Origin: Mesorhizobium sp. AR02
GTDB taxonomy: Bacteria > Pseudomonadota > Alphaproteobacteria > Rhizobiales > Rhizobiaceae
NCBI RefSeq assembly: GCF_024746835.1
Contig: NZ_CP080531.1
Coordinates: forward strand, 1,178,001 to 1,242,000
Direction of reading: 5' to 3'
DNA: 64,000 nt
The notes under the pieces are model-generated. The model was not told the origin of the DNA. It did not search any database and saw nothing but the letters and a program-made list of their open reading frames with translations. Numbering within the stretch: position 1 is the stretch's first letter; every line of letters starts with the position of its first letter. A program made the position numbers and the translations under genes. Shown here one piece after another: positions 1 through 7,561 of this stretch.

Positions 1-1086
1 GGGGGCGGCGCGCACCAGCGTCGCATGGCCGCCGCCATGTTTGCGCAACAGCCCGCGCAGCAAAGCAGCCTCCGGGTCGCCCCCTTCCATGCGCAACCAC
101 ACCAGCCCGCCCTGCCAGTCGTAGAAGGCACTGACGGCGGCCTGCATGCGCAAGGTCAGAAGCATCTGATGCGCCTGAGAGGGTGCCATCGACACGCGCC
201 AGACCGGTTTCTCGGTGCCGTCGGCGAACGGCCTGATATCGCGCACGTCGCGCCAGATCAGTTGCGAGGCCTCGCCGGCAATCTCCTCCAGCGGCCCGGC
301 CTTGCCGAGCAGCGTCTTCAGCGCGGCGATGCGGTAGGCAACGGACGGACCAAAACCTTCGACACGCAGCAGCGTGGCGGCTTCACTGCCGAGCACGCCA
401 TCAGCGACGCGCGCGGCAATGCGCTCCGGCAGATGGGCAGCACTCGACACTTCCGCGCTGGAGCCGAGCGCCAAGGCCATGGCACTTGCAGCGACATCGT
501 CGAGCAGTCCACGGATGGCGAGCGTGACTTCAGTCTCGGCGGCGGGCAGCACCTTGAAGGTGACGTCAGTGAAAACGGCCAATGTGCCCCAGCTGTTTGC
601 CATCAGCTTCGACATGTCATAGCCAGTGACGTTCTTGACCACGCGGCCACCTGACTTGAAGGCCTCGCCGCGGCCGGACACGACATTGATGCCGAGGATA
701 TGATCGCGCGCCGCACCCGCCTTCAGCCGGCGCGGACCGGAGAGGTTCGCGGCGAGCACGCCGCCGATGGTGCCTTTACCGGGCTCGCCACCGAACAGCG
801 GGCCGTAGTCCATCGGCTCGAAGGCCAGTTGCTGGCCGTTCTCCGCCAGCAGCGTCTCGATCTCGGCCAGTGGCGTGCCAGCCTTTGCCGAAAGCACCAG
901 TTCGGAGGGTTCGTAAAGCGTGACGCCGGTGAGTTTCGACAAATCAAGCGTGTGCTCCGTCTGCAGCGGACGGCCAACGCCACGCTTGGAGCCGTGACCA
1001 AGGATTTCGATCGGCGTCTCTTCCACCACCGCCCACGTAACGGAGGACAGGACTTCGTCTGACGTGGTCGGGGTGAACGTCGTCAA
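1..1086 (-). CDS. glcE: Glycolate oxidase subunit GlcE, FAD-binding (partial, runs off left edge)
   Basis: The reverse strand reads as an FAD_binding_4-type protein whose C-terminus lies beyond base 1. Visible signs are a glycine-rich FAD-binding stretch (GGVLAANLSGPRRL) followed by AARDHILG and by GRVVKNVTGYDMSKL, both typical of GlcE. GlcE works with GlcD and the iron-sulfur subunit GlcF to oxidise glycolate to glyoxylate and pass electrons to the respiratory chain. I place the start at a TTG at 1086, which overlaps the TGA of the upstream ASCH-like gene by three bases (TTGA). This suggests translational coupling in a glcD-(insert)-ASCH-glcE order. glcF would be expected just outside the window. 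The family call is secure; the start codon is inferred. Confidence 0.9.
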   Translation of the reverse strand, partial: MTTFTPTTSDEVLSSVTWAVVEETPIEILGHGSKRGVGRPLQTEHTLDLSKLTGVTLYEPSELVLSAKAGTPLAEIETLLAENGQQLAFEPMDYGPLFGGEPGKGTIGGVLAANLSGPRRLKAGAARDHILGINVVSGRGEAFKSGGRVVKNVTGYDMSKLMANSWGTLAVFTDVTFKVLPAAETEVTLAIRGLLDDVAASAMALALGSSAEVSSAAHLPERIAARVADGVLGSEAATLLRVEGFGPSVAYRIAALKTLLGKAGPLEEIAGEASQLIWRDVRDIRPFADGTEKPVWRVSMAPSQAHQMLLTLRMQAAVSAFYDWQGGLVWLRMEGGDPEAALLRGLLRKHGGGHATLVRAAP

Positions 1087-1679
1087 AGCCTGTGCTCCCT
1101 GAGTTTTTCGAGCACGGCTTCGCCTCTCGGCGACAGCCGGTAACCGATCTCGAGGCTCTCGGTGAGGCCGAGTTCCTTGAGCTTGCGGACATCCTGCTTG
1201 AACTTCAGCGTTTCAACATTGGCCATCGCAGCCAGATCAGCCGCACGTATTTCCGGATGGGCACCAATCGTGCGCAGGATCGACGAGAAGTAGCCGGGCG
1301 CGGTCTTGTCCCACCGGGCAAACCTTGCGGTCAGGACATGCCAATCCGTATCGGAAAGCGTGGCGTCGCCACGCAAGGCGACGCGTTCGTCGGGCTCGAT
1401 GCCTTTGAGTTCGATGCGATAGACTGGTGTGCCGTCATCGGCTCCAAGCATCTCCCGAAGGGCTCCGAGTGTCGGAAAGCCAGCCGCGCTCGCGTCGCTC
1501 TCGGTCAATGCGGACATGTCCACGATCGCGATGCCGCCGATCTGCACGACACCCGACGCCGTCCTCTCCCGCCCACCAGCCTTGACCGTCGGCCGCTTCC
1601 AGCGGCGAAAGGCGAGCGTCACTTCCTTGCGCGCGATCTTGTCCAGCGAGGATTGTTTGAACAGCAACTCAGACCCCAC
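1083..1679 (-). CDS. ASCH/PUA-like domain protein within the glc operon
   Basis: This 198-residue protein has an N-terminal segment (LFKQSSLDKIARKEVTLAFRR, then a glycine-rich turn and VVQIGGIAIVD) that resembles ASCH/PUA-like folds, which often bind RNA. The C-terminal third (from about residue 125) looks helical and winged-helix-like (IRAADLAAMANVETLKF, LGLTESLEIGYRLSPRG). The start is GTG at 1679 with no strong ribosome binding site; an internal TTG or CTG about five codons later is possible. The gene lies between glcD and glcE on the same strand and overlaps the glcE start. Its role in glycolate metabolism is unknown. The ASCH assignment comes from pattern resemblance and is moderate. Confidence 0.6.
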   Translation of the reverse strand: MGSELLFKQSSLDKIARKEVTLAFRRWKRPTVKAGGRERTASGVVQIGGIAIVDMSALTESDASAAGFPTLGALREMLGADDGTPVYRIELKGIEPDERVALRGDATLSDTDWHVLTARFARWDKTAPGYFSSILRTIGAHPEIRAADLAAMANVETLKFKQDVRKLKELGLTESLEIGYRLSPRGEAVLEKLREHRL

Positions 1680-1702
1680 TGGCGCTAAGGGCTTCAGGAC
1701 CT

Positions 1703-1768
1703 GGGTTCCTCGCCCCCGCGAAGCGGGGGAGAGGTGGCTCGGGCGAAGCCCGAGACGGAGCGGGGGCC
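1703..1768. repeat. Left 66-bp inverted repeat flanking the DUF559 gene
   Basis: This element matches the reverse complement of 2203-2268 at 64 of 66 positions. It holds two small hairpins, each with a GAA loop: a CCCCCGC/GCGGGGG stem (1713-1729) and a CTCGGGC/GCCCGAG stem (1738-1754), joined by a short linker. The structure is like a REP/BIME double hairpin. It ends one base before the DUF559 stop codon (1770-1772). Confidence 0.9.
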
Positions 1769-1769
1769 A

Positions 1770-2285
1770 TCATAGAGCGCCACCTCCGAACTTCTTGGCT
1801 GCGAAAACGAACCTCAGATCTGTGGTGACCACGTCTTCTGCCAATCGTCCCTCAAGTGCCGCAAGAATGGTTTCGCAGACACTCCGGGGGCTCCTGAGAA
1901 CATCGACGTTCCAGAAGCGCAGCACTGAAAACCCCTCGCCGCGCATGAACTCATCGCGTCGCCTGTCATAGGAGCTCACGGCGTGCTGACTTCCATCCAG
2001 TTCGACGACCAGCTTTTCGCTGCGACAGGCAAAGTCTGCGAAATACGAGCCAATCGGCATTTGCCGAACGAATTTGTAGCCGCCCAGCCTTTTGGCCTTC
2101 AGCTCACTCCAGAGGGTTGCCTCAGCCTGATTGTCCCCGAGGCGAAGTACGCGAGCGCGGGCGATCTTTTCGGGCGAGCGGCGGCTTGGCACGTCGGCCG
2201 CAGGCCCCCTCTCCGTCTCGGGCTTCGCCCGAGCCACCTCTCCCCCGCTTTGCGGGGGCGAGGAACCCCCGTTCTGATAAGCCAT
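1770..2285 (-). CDS. DUF559 (Vsr/restriction-endonuclease-like) protein between inverted repeats
   Basis: From about residue 48 onward this 171-residue protein is a DUF559 domain: AEATLWSELKAKRLGGYKF, then FVRQMPIGSYFADFAC, the LVVELDGSQH core, a YDRRRDEF helix and VLRFWNVDVL. The family belongs to the PD-(D/E)xK nuclease superfamily related to Vsr. The acidic residues in ADFAC and ELDGSQH and the Q/H after them fit a nuclease active site. The first 45 or so residues are low complexity because they are encoded by the right inverted repeat, so true translation could begin later. The ATG at 2283-2285 is three bases after the glcD stop, which places the gene as an insert in the glycolate operon. 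Activity is unproven. Confidence 0.85.
   Translation of the reverse strand: MAYQNGGSSPPQSGGEVARAKPETERGPAADVPSRRSPEKIARARVLRLGDNQAEATLWSELKAKRLGGYKFVRQMPIGSYFADFACRSEKLVVELDGSQHAVSSYDRRRDEFMRGEGFSVLRFWNVDVLRSPRSVCETILAALEGRLAEDVVTTDLRFVFAAKKFGGGAL
2203..2268. repeat. Right 66-bp inverted repeat overlapping the DUF559 5' end
   Basis: This is the inverted partner of 1703-1768, with 64 of 66 positions identical. It carries the same two hairpins with CCCCCGC and CTCGGGC arms. It is translated as part of the DUF559 reading frame (residues about 6-28), where it gives a Pro/Gly/Glu-rich leader. Confidence 0.9.
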
Positions 2286-2288
2286 CCC

Positions 2289-3785
2289 TCAAAACCTCGG
2301 AATGTCGGGAAACGCCACCTGCCCCCGGTGCACGTGCATGCGCCCAAGCTCCACGCAGCGGCGCAGCTGCGGGAACACCTTTCCCGGGTTGAGCAGGTGG
2401 TTGGGATCGAAGGCGCATTTGACCCGCATCTGCTGGTCGAGATCGACCTGATTGAACATTTCCGGCATCAGGTCGCGCTTCTCGACCCCAACCCCGTGTT
2501 CGCCTGTCAGCACGCCGCCGACCTTGACGCAGAGCCGCAAAATGTCGGCGCCAAAACTTTCGGCCTTGTCGAGCTCGCCCGGCACATTGGCATCATAGAG
2601 GATCAGCGGGTGCAGATTGCCGTCGCCGGCGTGAAAGACATTGGCGACGCCGAGCCCGTATTTCTCCGACAACTCGCGCATGCCGGCGAGCACCCGCGGC
2701 AATTCCTTGCGCGGGATGGTTCCGTCCATGCAGTAATAATCGGGCGAGATACGACCGACGGCGGGAAACGCCGCCTTGCGCCCGGCCCAGAAGGTCAGCC
2801 GCTCTAGCTCGGACTGCGAGATGCGGCAGGTGGTCGAGCCGTTGCGGATGGCGATCGCCTCGACCGCGGTGATGAGATGATCGACCTCGACGCTCGGCCC
2901 GTCGAGTTCGACGATCAGCAAAGCCTCGACGTCCAGGGGATAGCCGGCGTGGACAAAATCCTCCGCCGCGTGGATCGCCGGCCGGTCCATCATTTCCATG
3001 CCGCCTGGGATGATGCCGGCGCCGATGATGTCGGCGACACACTGGCCGCCCTGCTCGCTGGTCGGAAAGCCGATCAGCAGAGCACGCGCCGTCTCCGGCT
3101 TCTTCAGGATGCGGACCGTGACCTCGGTGACGACGCCGAGCAGGCCTTCGGAACCAGTCATGACGCCGAGCAGGTCGTAGCCTTCGGCATCGAGATGGCT
3201 GCCGCCGAGCCGCACCACCTCGCCATTCATCAGCACCATCTCGATGCCGAGCACATTGTTGGCGGTGAGGCCGTATTTCAGGCAGTGCACGCCGCCGGAG
3301 TTTTCCGCCACGTTGCCGCCGATCGAGCAGGCAATCTGGGAGGATGGATCGGGGGCGTAATAAAAACCCTCCTGTTCGACGGCGGTGGTGATGCCGAGAT
3401 TGGTGACGCCCGGCTGGGCGACGACGATACGATTGGGGAAATCGATCGTGAGAATGCGGTTGAAGCGGCTCATCACCAGCAGAACCGCGTCCTCGAGCGG
3501 CAGCGCGCCGCCCGATAGCGAGGTGCCGGAACCGCGCGGCACGACGCGGATGTTGCGGTCGTTGCAGTATTTCAGCACGCGGGAGACCTGCGCCACGGTT
3601 TCGGGCAACACGACGACCAGCGGCAATTGCCGATAGGCGGTCAGCCCATCGCTCTCGAAGGCGCGCATCTGATTGGTCGCGTCGACCACGCCCTCGCCCG
3701 GTACGATGATGCGCATGTCGGCGACAATCTCGTCACGCCGGCGCATCGTGGCGTCGTCTGGTTTCGGCATGGCCAGGCCGGACAT
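2289..3785 (-). CDS. glcD: Glycolate oxidase subunit GlcD (FAD-linked)
   Basis: This 498-residue protein is full length for GlcD. The FAD_binding_4 domain spans roughly residues 50-200 (VVPRGSGTSLSGGALP, then CSIGGNVAENSGG). The FAD-oxidase C-terminal domain ends with the family motif GEHGVGVEKRDLMP and the tail DPNHLLNPGKVFP. It is the catalytic flavoprotein subunit of glycolate dehydrogenase (glycolate to glyoxylate). The frame stays open upstream, but MSGLAMPKPDD at 3785 is preferred because GTGAGG lies just before it and because homologous proteins start there. A TTTGACCAGT-like operator candidate lies about 20 bases upstream. A D-lactate dehydrogenase activity is the main alternative, but glcE downstream supports glycolate oxidase. 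Confidence 0.92.
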   Translation of the reverse strand: MSGLAMPKPDDATMRRRDEIVADMRIIVPGEGVVDATNQMRAFESDGLTAYRQLPLVVVLPETVAQVSRVLKYCNDRNIRVVPRGSGTSLSGGALPLEDAVLLVMSRFNRILTIDFPNRIVVAQPGVTNLGITTAVEQEGFYYAPDPSSQIACSIGGNVAENSGGVHCLKYGLTANNVLGIEMVLMNGEVVRLGGSHLDAEGYDLLGVMTGSEGLLGVVTEVTVRILKKPETARALLIGFPTSEQGGQCVADIIGAGIIPGGMEMMDRPAIHAAEDFVHAGYPLDVEALLIVELDGPSVEVDHLITAVEAIAIRNGSTTCRISQSELERLTFWAGRKAAFPAVGRISPDYYCMDGTIPRKELPRVLAGMRELSEKYGLGVANVFHAGDGNLHPLILYDANVPGELDKAESFGADILRLCVKVGGVLTGEHGVGVEKRDLMPEMFNQVDLDQQMRVKCAFDPNHLLNPGKVFPQLRRCVELGRMHVHRGQVAFPDIPRF

Positions 3786-3805
3786 CAGCAGCCTCACTTT
3801 GCTTG

Positions 3806-3815
3806 ACTGGTCAAA
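3806..3815. promoter_or_regulatory. Candidate GntR (FadR-type) operator upstream of glcD
   Basis: The 10-mer ACTGGTCAAA lies 20-30 bases before the glcD start. Its reverse complement, TTTGACCAGT, recurs exactly at 5381-5390 upstream of the GntR regulator. TGGTC/GACCA half-sites are common in operators of FadR/LldR-type regulators. Binding is inferred. Confidence 0.5.
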
Positions 3816-3910
3816 ATCTTTTACCAGCGAAGCGCGCCAGTTGCAAATGCTGCGGTGGCGGGAGGCTCCCGCGTCAAGCCGAAACAAGCTTCCGCAGCGG
3901 CAATCTGCCG

Positions 3911-5233
3911 CTATTCCCCCGGGTGCTTCGCCGGCTCGGAATGCATCCGGCGCACACGGCGCACGCCCCACCAGACCAGCAGGATGGCGACCGGCACCGA
4001 AGCGGCGGTGACCATCTCGGGCGCGAAAGCATGCCCGAAGATCGAGGCTCCCTTGGCGACATAACCGATGAGGCCGACGACGTAGTAGGAGACGGCGGCG
4101 ACCGAGAGGCCCTCGACGGTCTGCTGCAGGCGCAGTTGCAGGCGGGCGCGGTTGTTCATCGAGGCGAGCAAGTCACGGTTCTGCTTCTCGACCTCGACAT
4201 CGACCCAGGTGCGCAGCAGTGTCGTGGCGCGGGTCAGTTTGCGCGACAGATTGGCCTGACGTTCCTCGACCGAGCGGCAGGTGCGCATGGCCGGGGCGAC
4301 ACGACGCTGCAAAAAACCGCCCCAAGTGTCGTAGCCGGGCACGGCCTCTTCCTCGAGCGCTTCCAGCCGCTCGACGACGATGCCGTCATAGGCACGGCTG
4401 GCGCCGAAGCGGTAGAGGCTGGAAGCAGCGTCGGCTTCCAGTTCGGCGGCGAGCTCGGTCAGGTCGGCCAGCAGCGTCTGGCTGTCACGGGTCTCGGCGA
4501 CCTTCATTTCCCGCGTGGTCTGGGCCAGCCTGTCCTCGATGCGGCGGGCGCGGCCGGACAAGGTCAGGGCCAGCGGCAGGCCAAGCATGGCCAGCGTGCG
4601 GTAGGTTTCGATGTCGATCAGCCGCTGCGACAGCGCCCCGGTGCGCGCCGGCGTCAGGCCGCGATCGAGCACCAGTATGCGGGTCATGCCGTCGCCGTCC
4701 TGGCGAAAATCAGTGACGATGGCCGCATTGCCGCGCTCGACCAGCGAGTAGCACAGGCTGGTCGGGTCGAAGGCCGCGATCAGCCGCTCGCTCGCCTGTG
4801 TCCATTTGCGGATTTCGAGTCGGATGCCGGAGATGACGGTGCCCGGCGGCGAAAAGCCGTTGCCGAACGGCATATCCTCCTGCGTCCTGCCGCTTTCGGA
4901 AAGCGGCCCTTCCCACAGATAGGTCGAGAATTCCGTATGCCGCTCCCAGCGCAGCGAGCCCTTGCCCCATTTCATGGCATGATGGCGGGCCTGGCGATCG
5001 GGTGCGGCGATACCGAGACGCCGCGACAGTTCGGAGAGCACGGCGTGGTCGACGCCGGAGCCGCCTTCGGTCATGAAGGCGAGTTGCACCAGGACGCGCG
5101 GCTTTTCGATCAGCGGATGCGGCCTGGCATGGACCTCGCCCAGCGCGCCGGGCCGGCCCTCATGCGCGGGAAACCCCATGACGCTGCCCTTGGCGCGCGG
5201 CTGGAACTCGAGATTGGACGGGTCGTCTGACAC
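3911..5233 (-). CDS. DUF3422 family membrane-anchored protein
   Basis: This 440-residue protein carries the hallmark RWERHTEFSTYLWEG near residue 95 and ends with two hydrophobic segments (VSYYVVGLIGYVAKGA and VPVAILLVWWGVRRV), as in DUF3422 (COG4949) predicted membrane-anchored proteins. A long helical middle part contains probable coiled-coil stretches. The start is GTG at 5233 (VSDDPSNLEF), preceded by GGGGGA; the longer open frame runs back into the regulatory region of the divergent gntR. Function is unknown for the family. It lies between glcD and the regulator and may or may not share their control. Confidence 0.85.
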   Translation of the reverse strand: MSDDPSNLEFQPRAKGSVMGFPAHEGRPGALGEVHARPHPLIEKPRVLVQLAFMTEGGSGVDHAVLSELSRRLGIAAPDRQARHHAMKWGKGSLRWERHTEFSTYLWEGPLSESGRTQEDMPFGNGFSPPGTVISGIRLEIRKWTQASERLIAAFDPTSLCYSLVERGNAAIVTDFRQDGDGMTRILVLDRGLTPARTGALSQRLIDIETYRTLAMLGLPLALTLSGRARRIEDRLAQTTREMKVAETRDSQTLLADLTELAAELEADAASSLYRFGASRAYDGIVVERLEALEEEAVPGYDTWGGFLQRRVAPAMRTCRSVEERQANLSRKLTRATTLLRTWVDVEVEKQNRDLLASMNNRARLQLRLQQTVEGLSVAAVSYYVVGLIGYVAKGASIFGHAFAPEMVTAASVPVAILLVWWGVRRVRRMHSEPAKHPGE

Positions 5234-5380
5234 GGCTTGTCCCCCGGGTTTCCTTAGAACCCTCTTGCGTTCGCGTCCCTCTAGGGCCAATCGCCTGACG
5301 ACGCAAACAGCAAAGTTTAGCTGAAGATGATACAGCACTGAGCGGCGAAACCGACCGGTCTCGACCAATTGGATAAATAA

Positions 5381-5390
5381 TTTGACCAGT
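5381..5390. promoter_or_regulatory. Candidate autoregulatory operator upstream of the GntR gene
   Basis: TTTGACCAGT is identical to the reverse complement of the site before glcD (3806-3815). A second related sequence, TCGACCAATTGG, lies 20 bases upstream (5361-5372). The placement about 55 bases before the preferred start fits autoregulation by the FadR-type protein. Confidence 0.45.
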
Positions 5391-5444
5391 TGGCGACGCA
5401 GGCTTTATCCTGCGCGGCACCGGTTCAATTCCCAGGCACACCTG

Positions 5445-6248
5445 TTGAGCGACATTTTTTCCAGGATCGAGCATTCGCGCACCGCCGACGAGGTGGTGCA
5501 GCAGATCGAGAGCCTCATCCTCGAAGGCGTGCTGCGCACCGGTGACCGGCTGCCGGGCGAGCGCGAGCTTGCACGCCAGTTCGACGTGTCGCGGCCGATC
5601 CTGCGCGATGCGCTGAAGGCGCTGGAAGGCCGCGGGCTGCTGACGACCAAGGCCGGCGGCGGCACGCATGTCGCCGACATTATCGGCCAGTTGTTCACCA
5701 AGCCAGTGGCGGACCTGATCTCGATGCATCGCAAGGCGGTGACCGACTATCTGGAATACCGCCGCGAGATCGAAGGCATAGCCGCCGAATATGCGGCGCG
5801 GCGCGCCACCCCGGAGGACCTTGCGCTGCTCGACCGCATCATGGCGCGCATGGACGATGCGCACCGCACCGGCGATTTCGACGACGAAGCCGAGATCGAT
5901 GTCGAGTTTCATCAAGCGATCTGCGAATGCGCGCACAACATCCTGCTGCTGCACACGCTACGCTCCTGCTACCGTCTGCTGTCCGAAGGCGTGTTCCAGA
6001 ACCGGCTCTTGGTGTTCACCGTGCCCGGCGCGCGCGAGGCGCTGCTGGCGCAGCACAAGGCAATCCACGCCGCGGTCAAGGCCGGCGATCCGGCCGGCGC
6101 CCGGCAGGCAGCCATGGACCATATGATCTATGTCGAGCGGTCGATGGCCGAAGCCGAGCGCAGCGGCGACTGGCAACGCGTGTCGCGGCTGAGGTTGCGC
6201 CAGCGTTCGGAAGCCGGCGACACCGAACCAGCACGCAGACGCTCCTAG
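5445..6248 (+). CDS. GntR/FadR-family transcriptional regulator (LldR/GlcC-like)
   Basis: This 267-residue regulator has an N-terminal winged helix (EVVQQIESLILEGVLRTGD, LPGERELARQFDVSRPILR, LEGRGLLTTKAGGGTHV) and an all-helical FCD domain with metal/ligand residues (EIDVEFHQAICECAHN, LAQHKAIHAAVKAGD). FCD-type FadR proteins usually sense 2-hydroxy acids, pyruvate or sugar acids. The frame is open to a TTG at 5382, but that codon lies inside the candidate operator, so the TTG at 5445 (SDIFSRIEHSR) is preferred. It sits between glcD and lldD and probably controls glycolate and/or lactate oxidation. Which target it regulates is inferred from position and the shared 10-mer. Confidence 0.88.
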   Translation: MSDIFSRIEHSRTADEVVQQIESLILEGVLRTGDRLPGERELARQFDVSRPILRDALKALEGRGLLTTKAGGGTHVADIIGQLFTKPVADLISMHRKAVTDYLEYRREIEGIAAEYAARRATPEDLALLDRIMARMDDAHRTGDFDDEAEIDVEFHQAICECAHNILLLHTLRSCYRLLSEGVFQNRLLVFTVPGAREALLAQHKAIHAAVKAGDPAGARQAAMDHMIYVERSMAEAERSGDWQRVSRLRLRQRSEAGDTEPARRRS

Positions 6249-6297
6249 AGCCGGATGATTTCAGGTCGAATCAACCTGAAATCTGAATCCGGCTCTA
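6246..6297. repeat. Palindromic intergenic repeat (AGAGCCGGAT type)
   Basis: The arms TAGAGCCGGAT and ATCCGGCTCTA close a long imperfect hairpin with an inner TTTCAGGT/ACCTGAAA stem. It begins at the gntR stop codon, so it may also act as the 3' hairpin of that transcript. It resembles the short palindromic elements scattered through rhizobial genomes. Confidence 0.75.
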
Positions 6298-6308
6298 AAT
6301 CAAAGGAA

Positions 6309-6361
6309 TAGAGCATGATGTCATCCGAAAACCGCTTCACACTTTTCGGCATCATGCTCTA
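6309..6361. repeat. Palindromic intergenic repeat (AGAGCATGAT type)
   Basis: TAGAGCATGATG and CATCATGCTCTA form the outer arms, with an inner CCGAAAA/TTTTCGG stem. It lies immediately after the first palindrome and just before lldD. The inner part (CATGAT plus CCGAAAA) is similar to the hairpins at 11688-11736 and 14705-14742, so it appears to belong to the same family. Confidence 0.75.
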
Positions 6362-6387
6362 GTCAATTCGATCAAGCAGGGACCATC

Positions 6388-7524
6388 ATGAGCGACATTC
6401 TCACCATCGCAGACCTCAAGGATCTCGCGCGCCGGCGCGTGCCCAAGATGTTCTTCGACTATGCCGATTCCGGCGCCTGGACCGAGAGCACCTACCGGGC
6501 GAACGAGGAAGACTTCCAGAAGATCAAGTTCCGCCAGCGCGTGCTGGTCGACATGAGCAACCGCTCGCTGGAATCGACCATGATCGGCCAGAAAGTGTCG
6601 ATGCCGGTGGCGCTGGCACCGACCGGCCTGACCGGCATGCAGCATGCCGATGGCGAGATGCTGGCGGCGCAGGCGGCCGAGGAATTCGGCGTGCCTTTCA
6701 CCCTGTCGACGATGAGCATCTGCTCGATCGAGGACGTCGCCTCGGTGACGAAGAAACCGTTCTGGTTCCAGCTCTATGTGCTACGCGACAAGGATTTCGT
6801 GCTCGGTCTGATCGACCGCGCCAAGGCGGCGAAATGCTCGGCGCTGGTGCTGACGCTCGACCTGCAGATCCTCGGCCAACGCCACAAGGACGTGCGCAAC
6901 GGGCTTTCGGCGCCGCCCAAGATGACGCTGGCCAACATCATCGACCTGGCCAGCAAGCCGCGCTGGTGCCTGGGTATCGCCGGCACCAAGCGCCGCACCT
7001 TCCGCAACATCGTCGGCCACGCCAAGGGCGTCGGCGACGTCTCTTCGCTGTCGTCCTGGACAAACGAGCAGTTCGATCCACAGCTGTCGTGGAAGGATGT
7101 CGCCTGGATCAAGGAGCGCTGGGGCGGCAAGCTGATCCTGAAAGGCATCCTCGACAAGGAGGATGCGCTGATGGCGGCCAAGACCGGCGCCGACGCGATC
7201 GTGGTTTCCAACCATGGCGGGCGCCAGCTCGATGGCGCGTCGTCCTCGATCATGGCGCTGGAAGAGATTGCGGACGCGGTCGGCGACAAGATCGAAGTGC
7301 ACATGGACGGCGGCATCCGCTCCGGCCAGGACGTGCTGAAGGCGCTCTGCCTTGGCGCCAAGGGCACCTATATCGGCCGGCCGTTTCTTTACGGCCTGGG
7401 CGCGCTCGGCAAGGAAGGGGTTACCAAAGCGTTGGAAATCATCCGCAAGGAGATGGACATCACGCTGGCGCTGTGCGGAAAGCGTCTGGTCACCGACATG
7501 GGCAAGGACCAGCTCCGCCGCTAG
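6388..7524 (+). CDS. lldD: FMN-dependent L-lactate dehydrogenase / alpha-hydroxy-acid oxidase
   Basis: The 378-residue length and sequence match LldD. It has the FMN-binding alpha/beta barrel with ALAPTGLTGM (about residue 75), the LDLQILGQRHKD loop (158-168) and the active-site motif SNHGGRQLDGA with catalytic His276 and substrate-binding Arg279. The phosphate-binding end is DGGIRSGQDVLKAL and IGRPFLYGL. It oxidises L-lactate to pyruvate and feeds electrons to quinones at the inner face of the membrane. The gene follows the FadR-type regulator by about 140 bases filled with two palindromic repeats. A different 2-hydroxy-acid substrate, such as glycolate or mandelate, cannot be excluded. Confidence 0.9.
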   Translation: MSDILTIADLKDLARRRVPKMFFDYADSGAWTESTYRANEEDFQKIKFRQRVLVDMSNRSLESTMIGQKVSMPVALAPTGLTGMQHADGEMLAAQAAEEFGVPFTLSTMSICSIEDVASVTKKPFWFQLYVLRDKDFVLGLIDRAKAAKCSALVLTLDLQILGQRHKDVRNGLSAPPKMTLANIIDLASKPRWCLGIAGTKRRTFRNIVGHAKGVGDVSSLSSWTNEQFDPQLSWKDVAWIKERWGGKLILKGILDKEDALMAAKTGADAIVVSNHGGRQLDGASSSIMALEEIADAVGDKIEVHMDGGIRSGQDVLKALCLGAKGTYIGRPFLYGLGALGKEGVTKALEIIRKEMDITLALCGKRLVTDMGKDQLRR

Positions 7525-7561
7525 TGTCCCGTGACAGCCTGACCACGGAGACCACGAGGCG

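Noticed and set aside
5382..5444. An upstream TTG start that would add 21 residues to the GntR regulator
   Set aside because: The codon lies inside the TTTGACCAGT operator candidate, and the added residues do not resemble the family.
5410..5445. A GGTTCAATTCCC sequence like a tRNA T-arm
   Set aside because: No acceptor stem, anticodon arm or D-arm can be formed around it.
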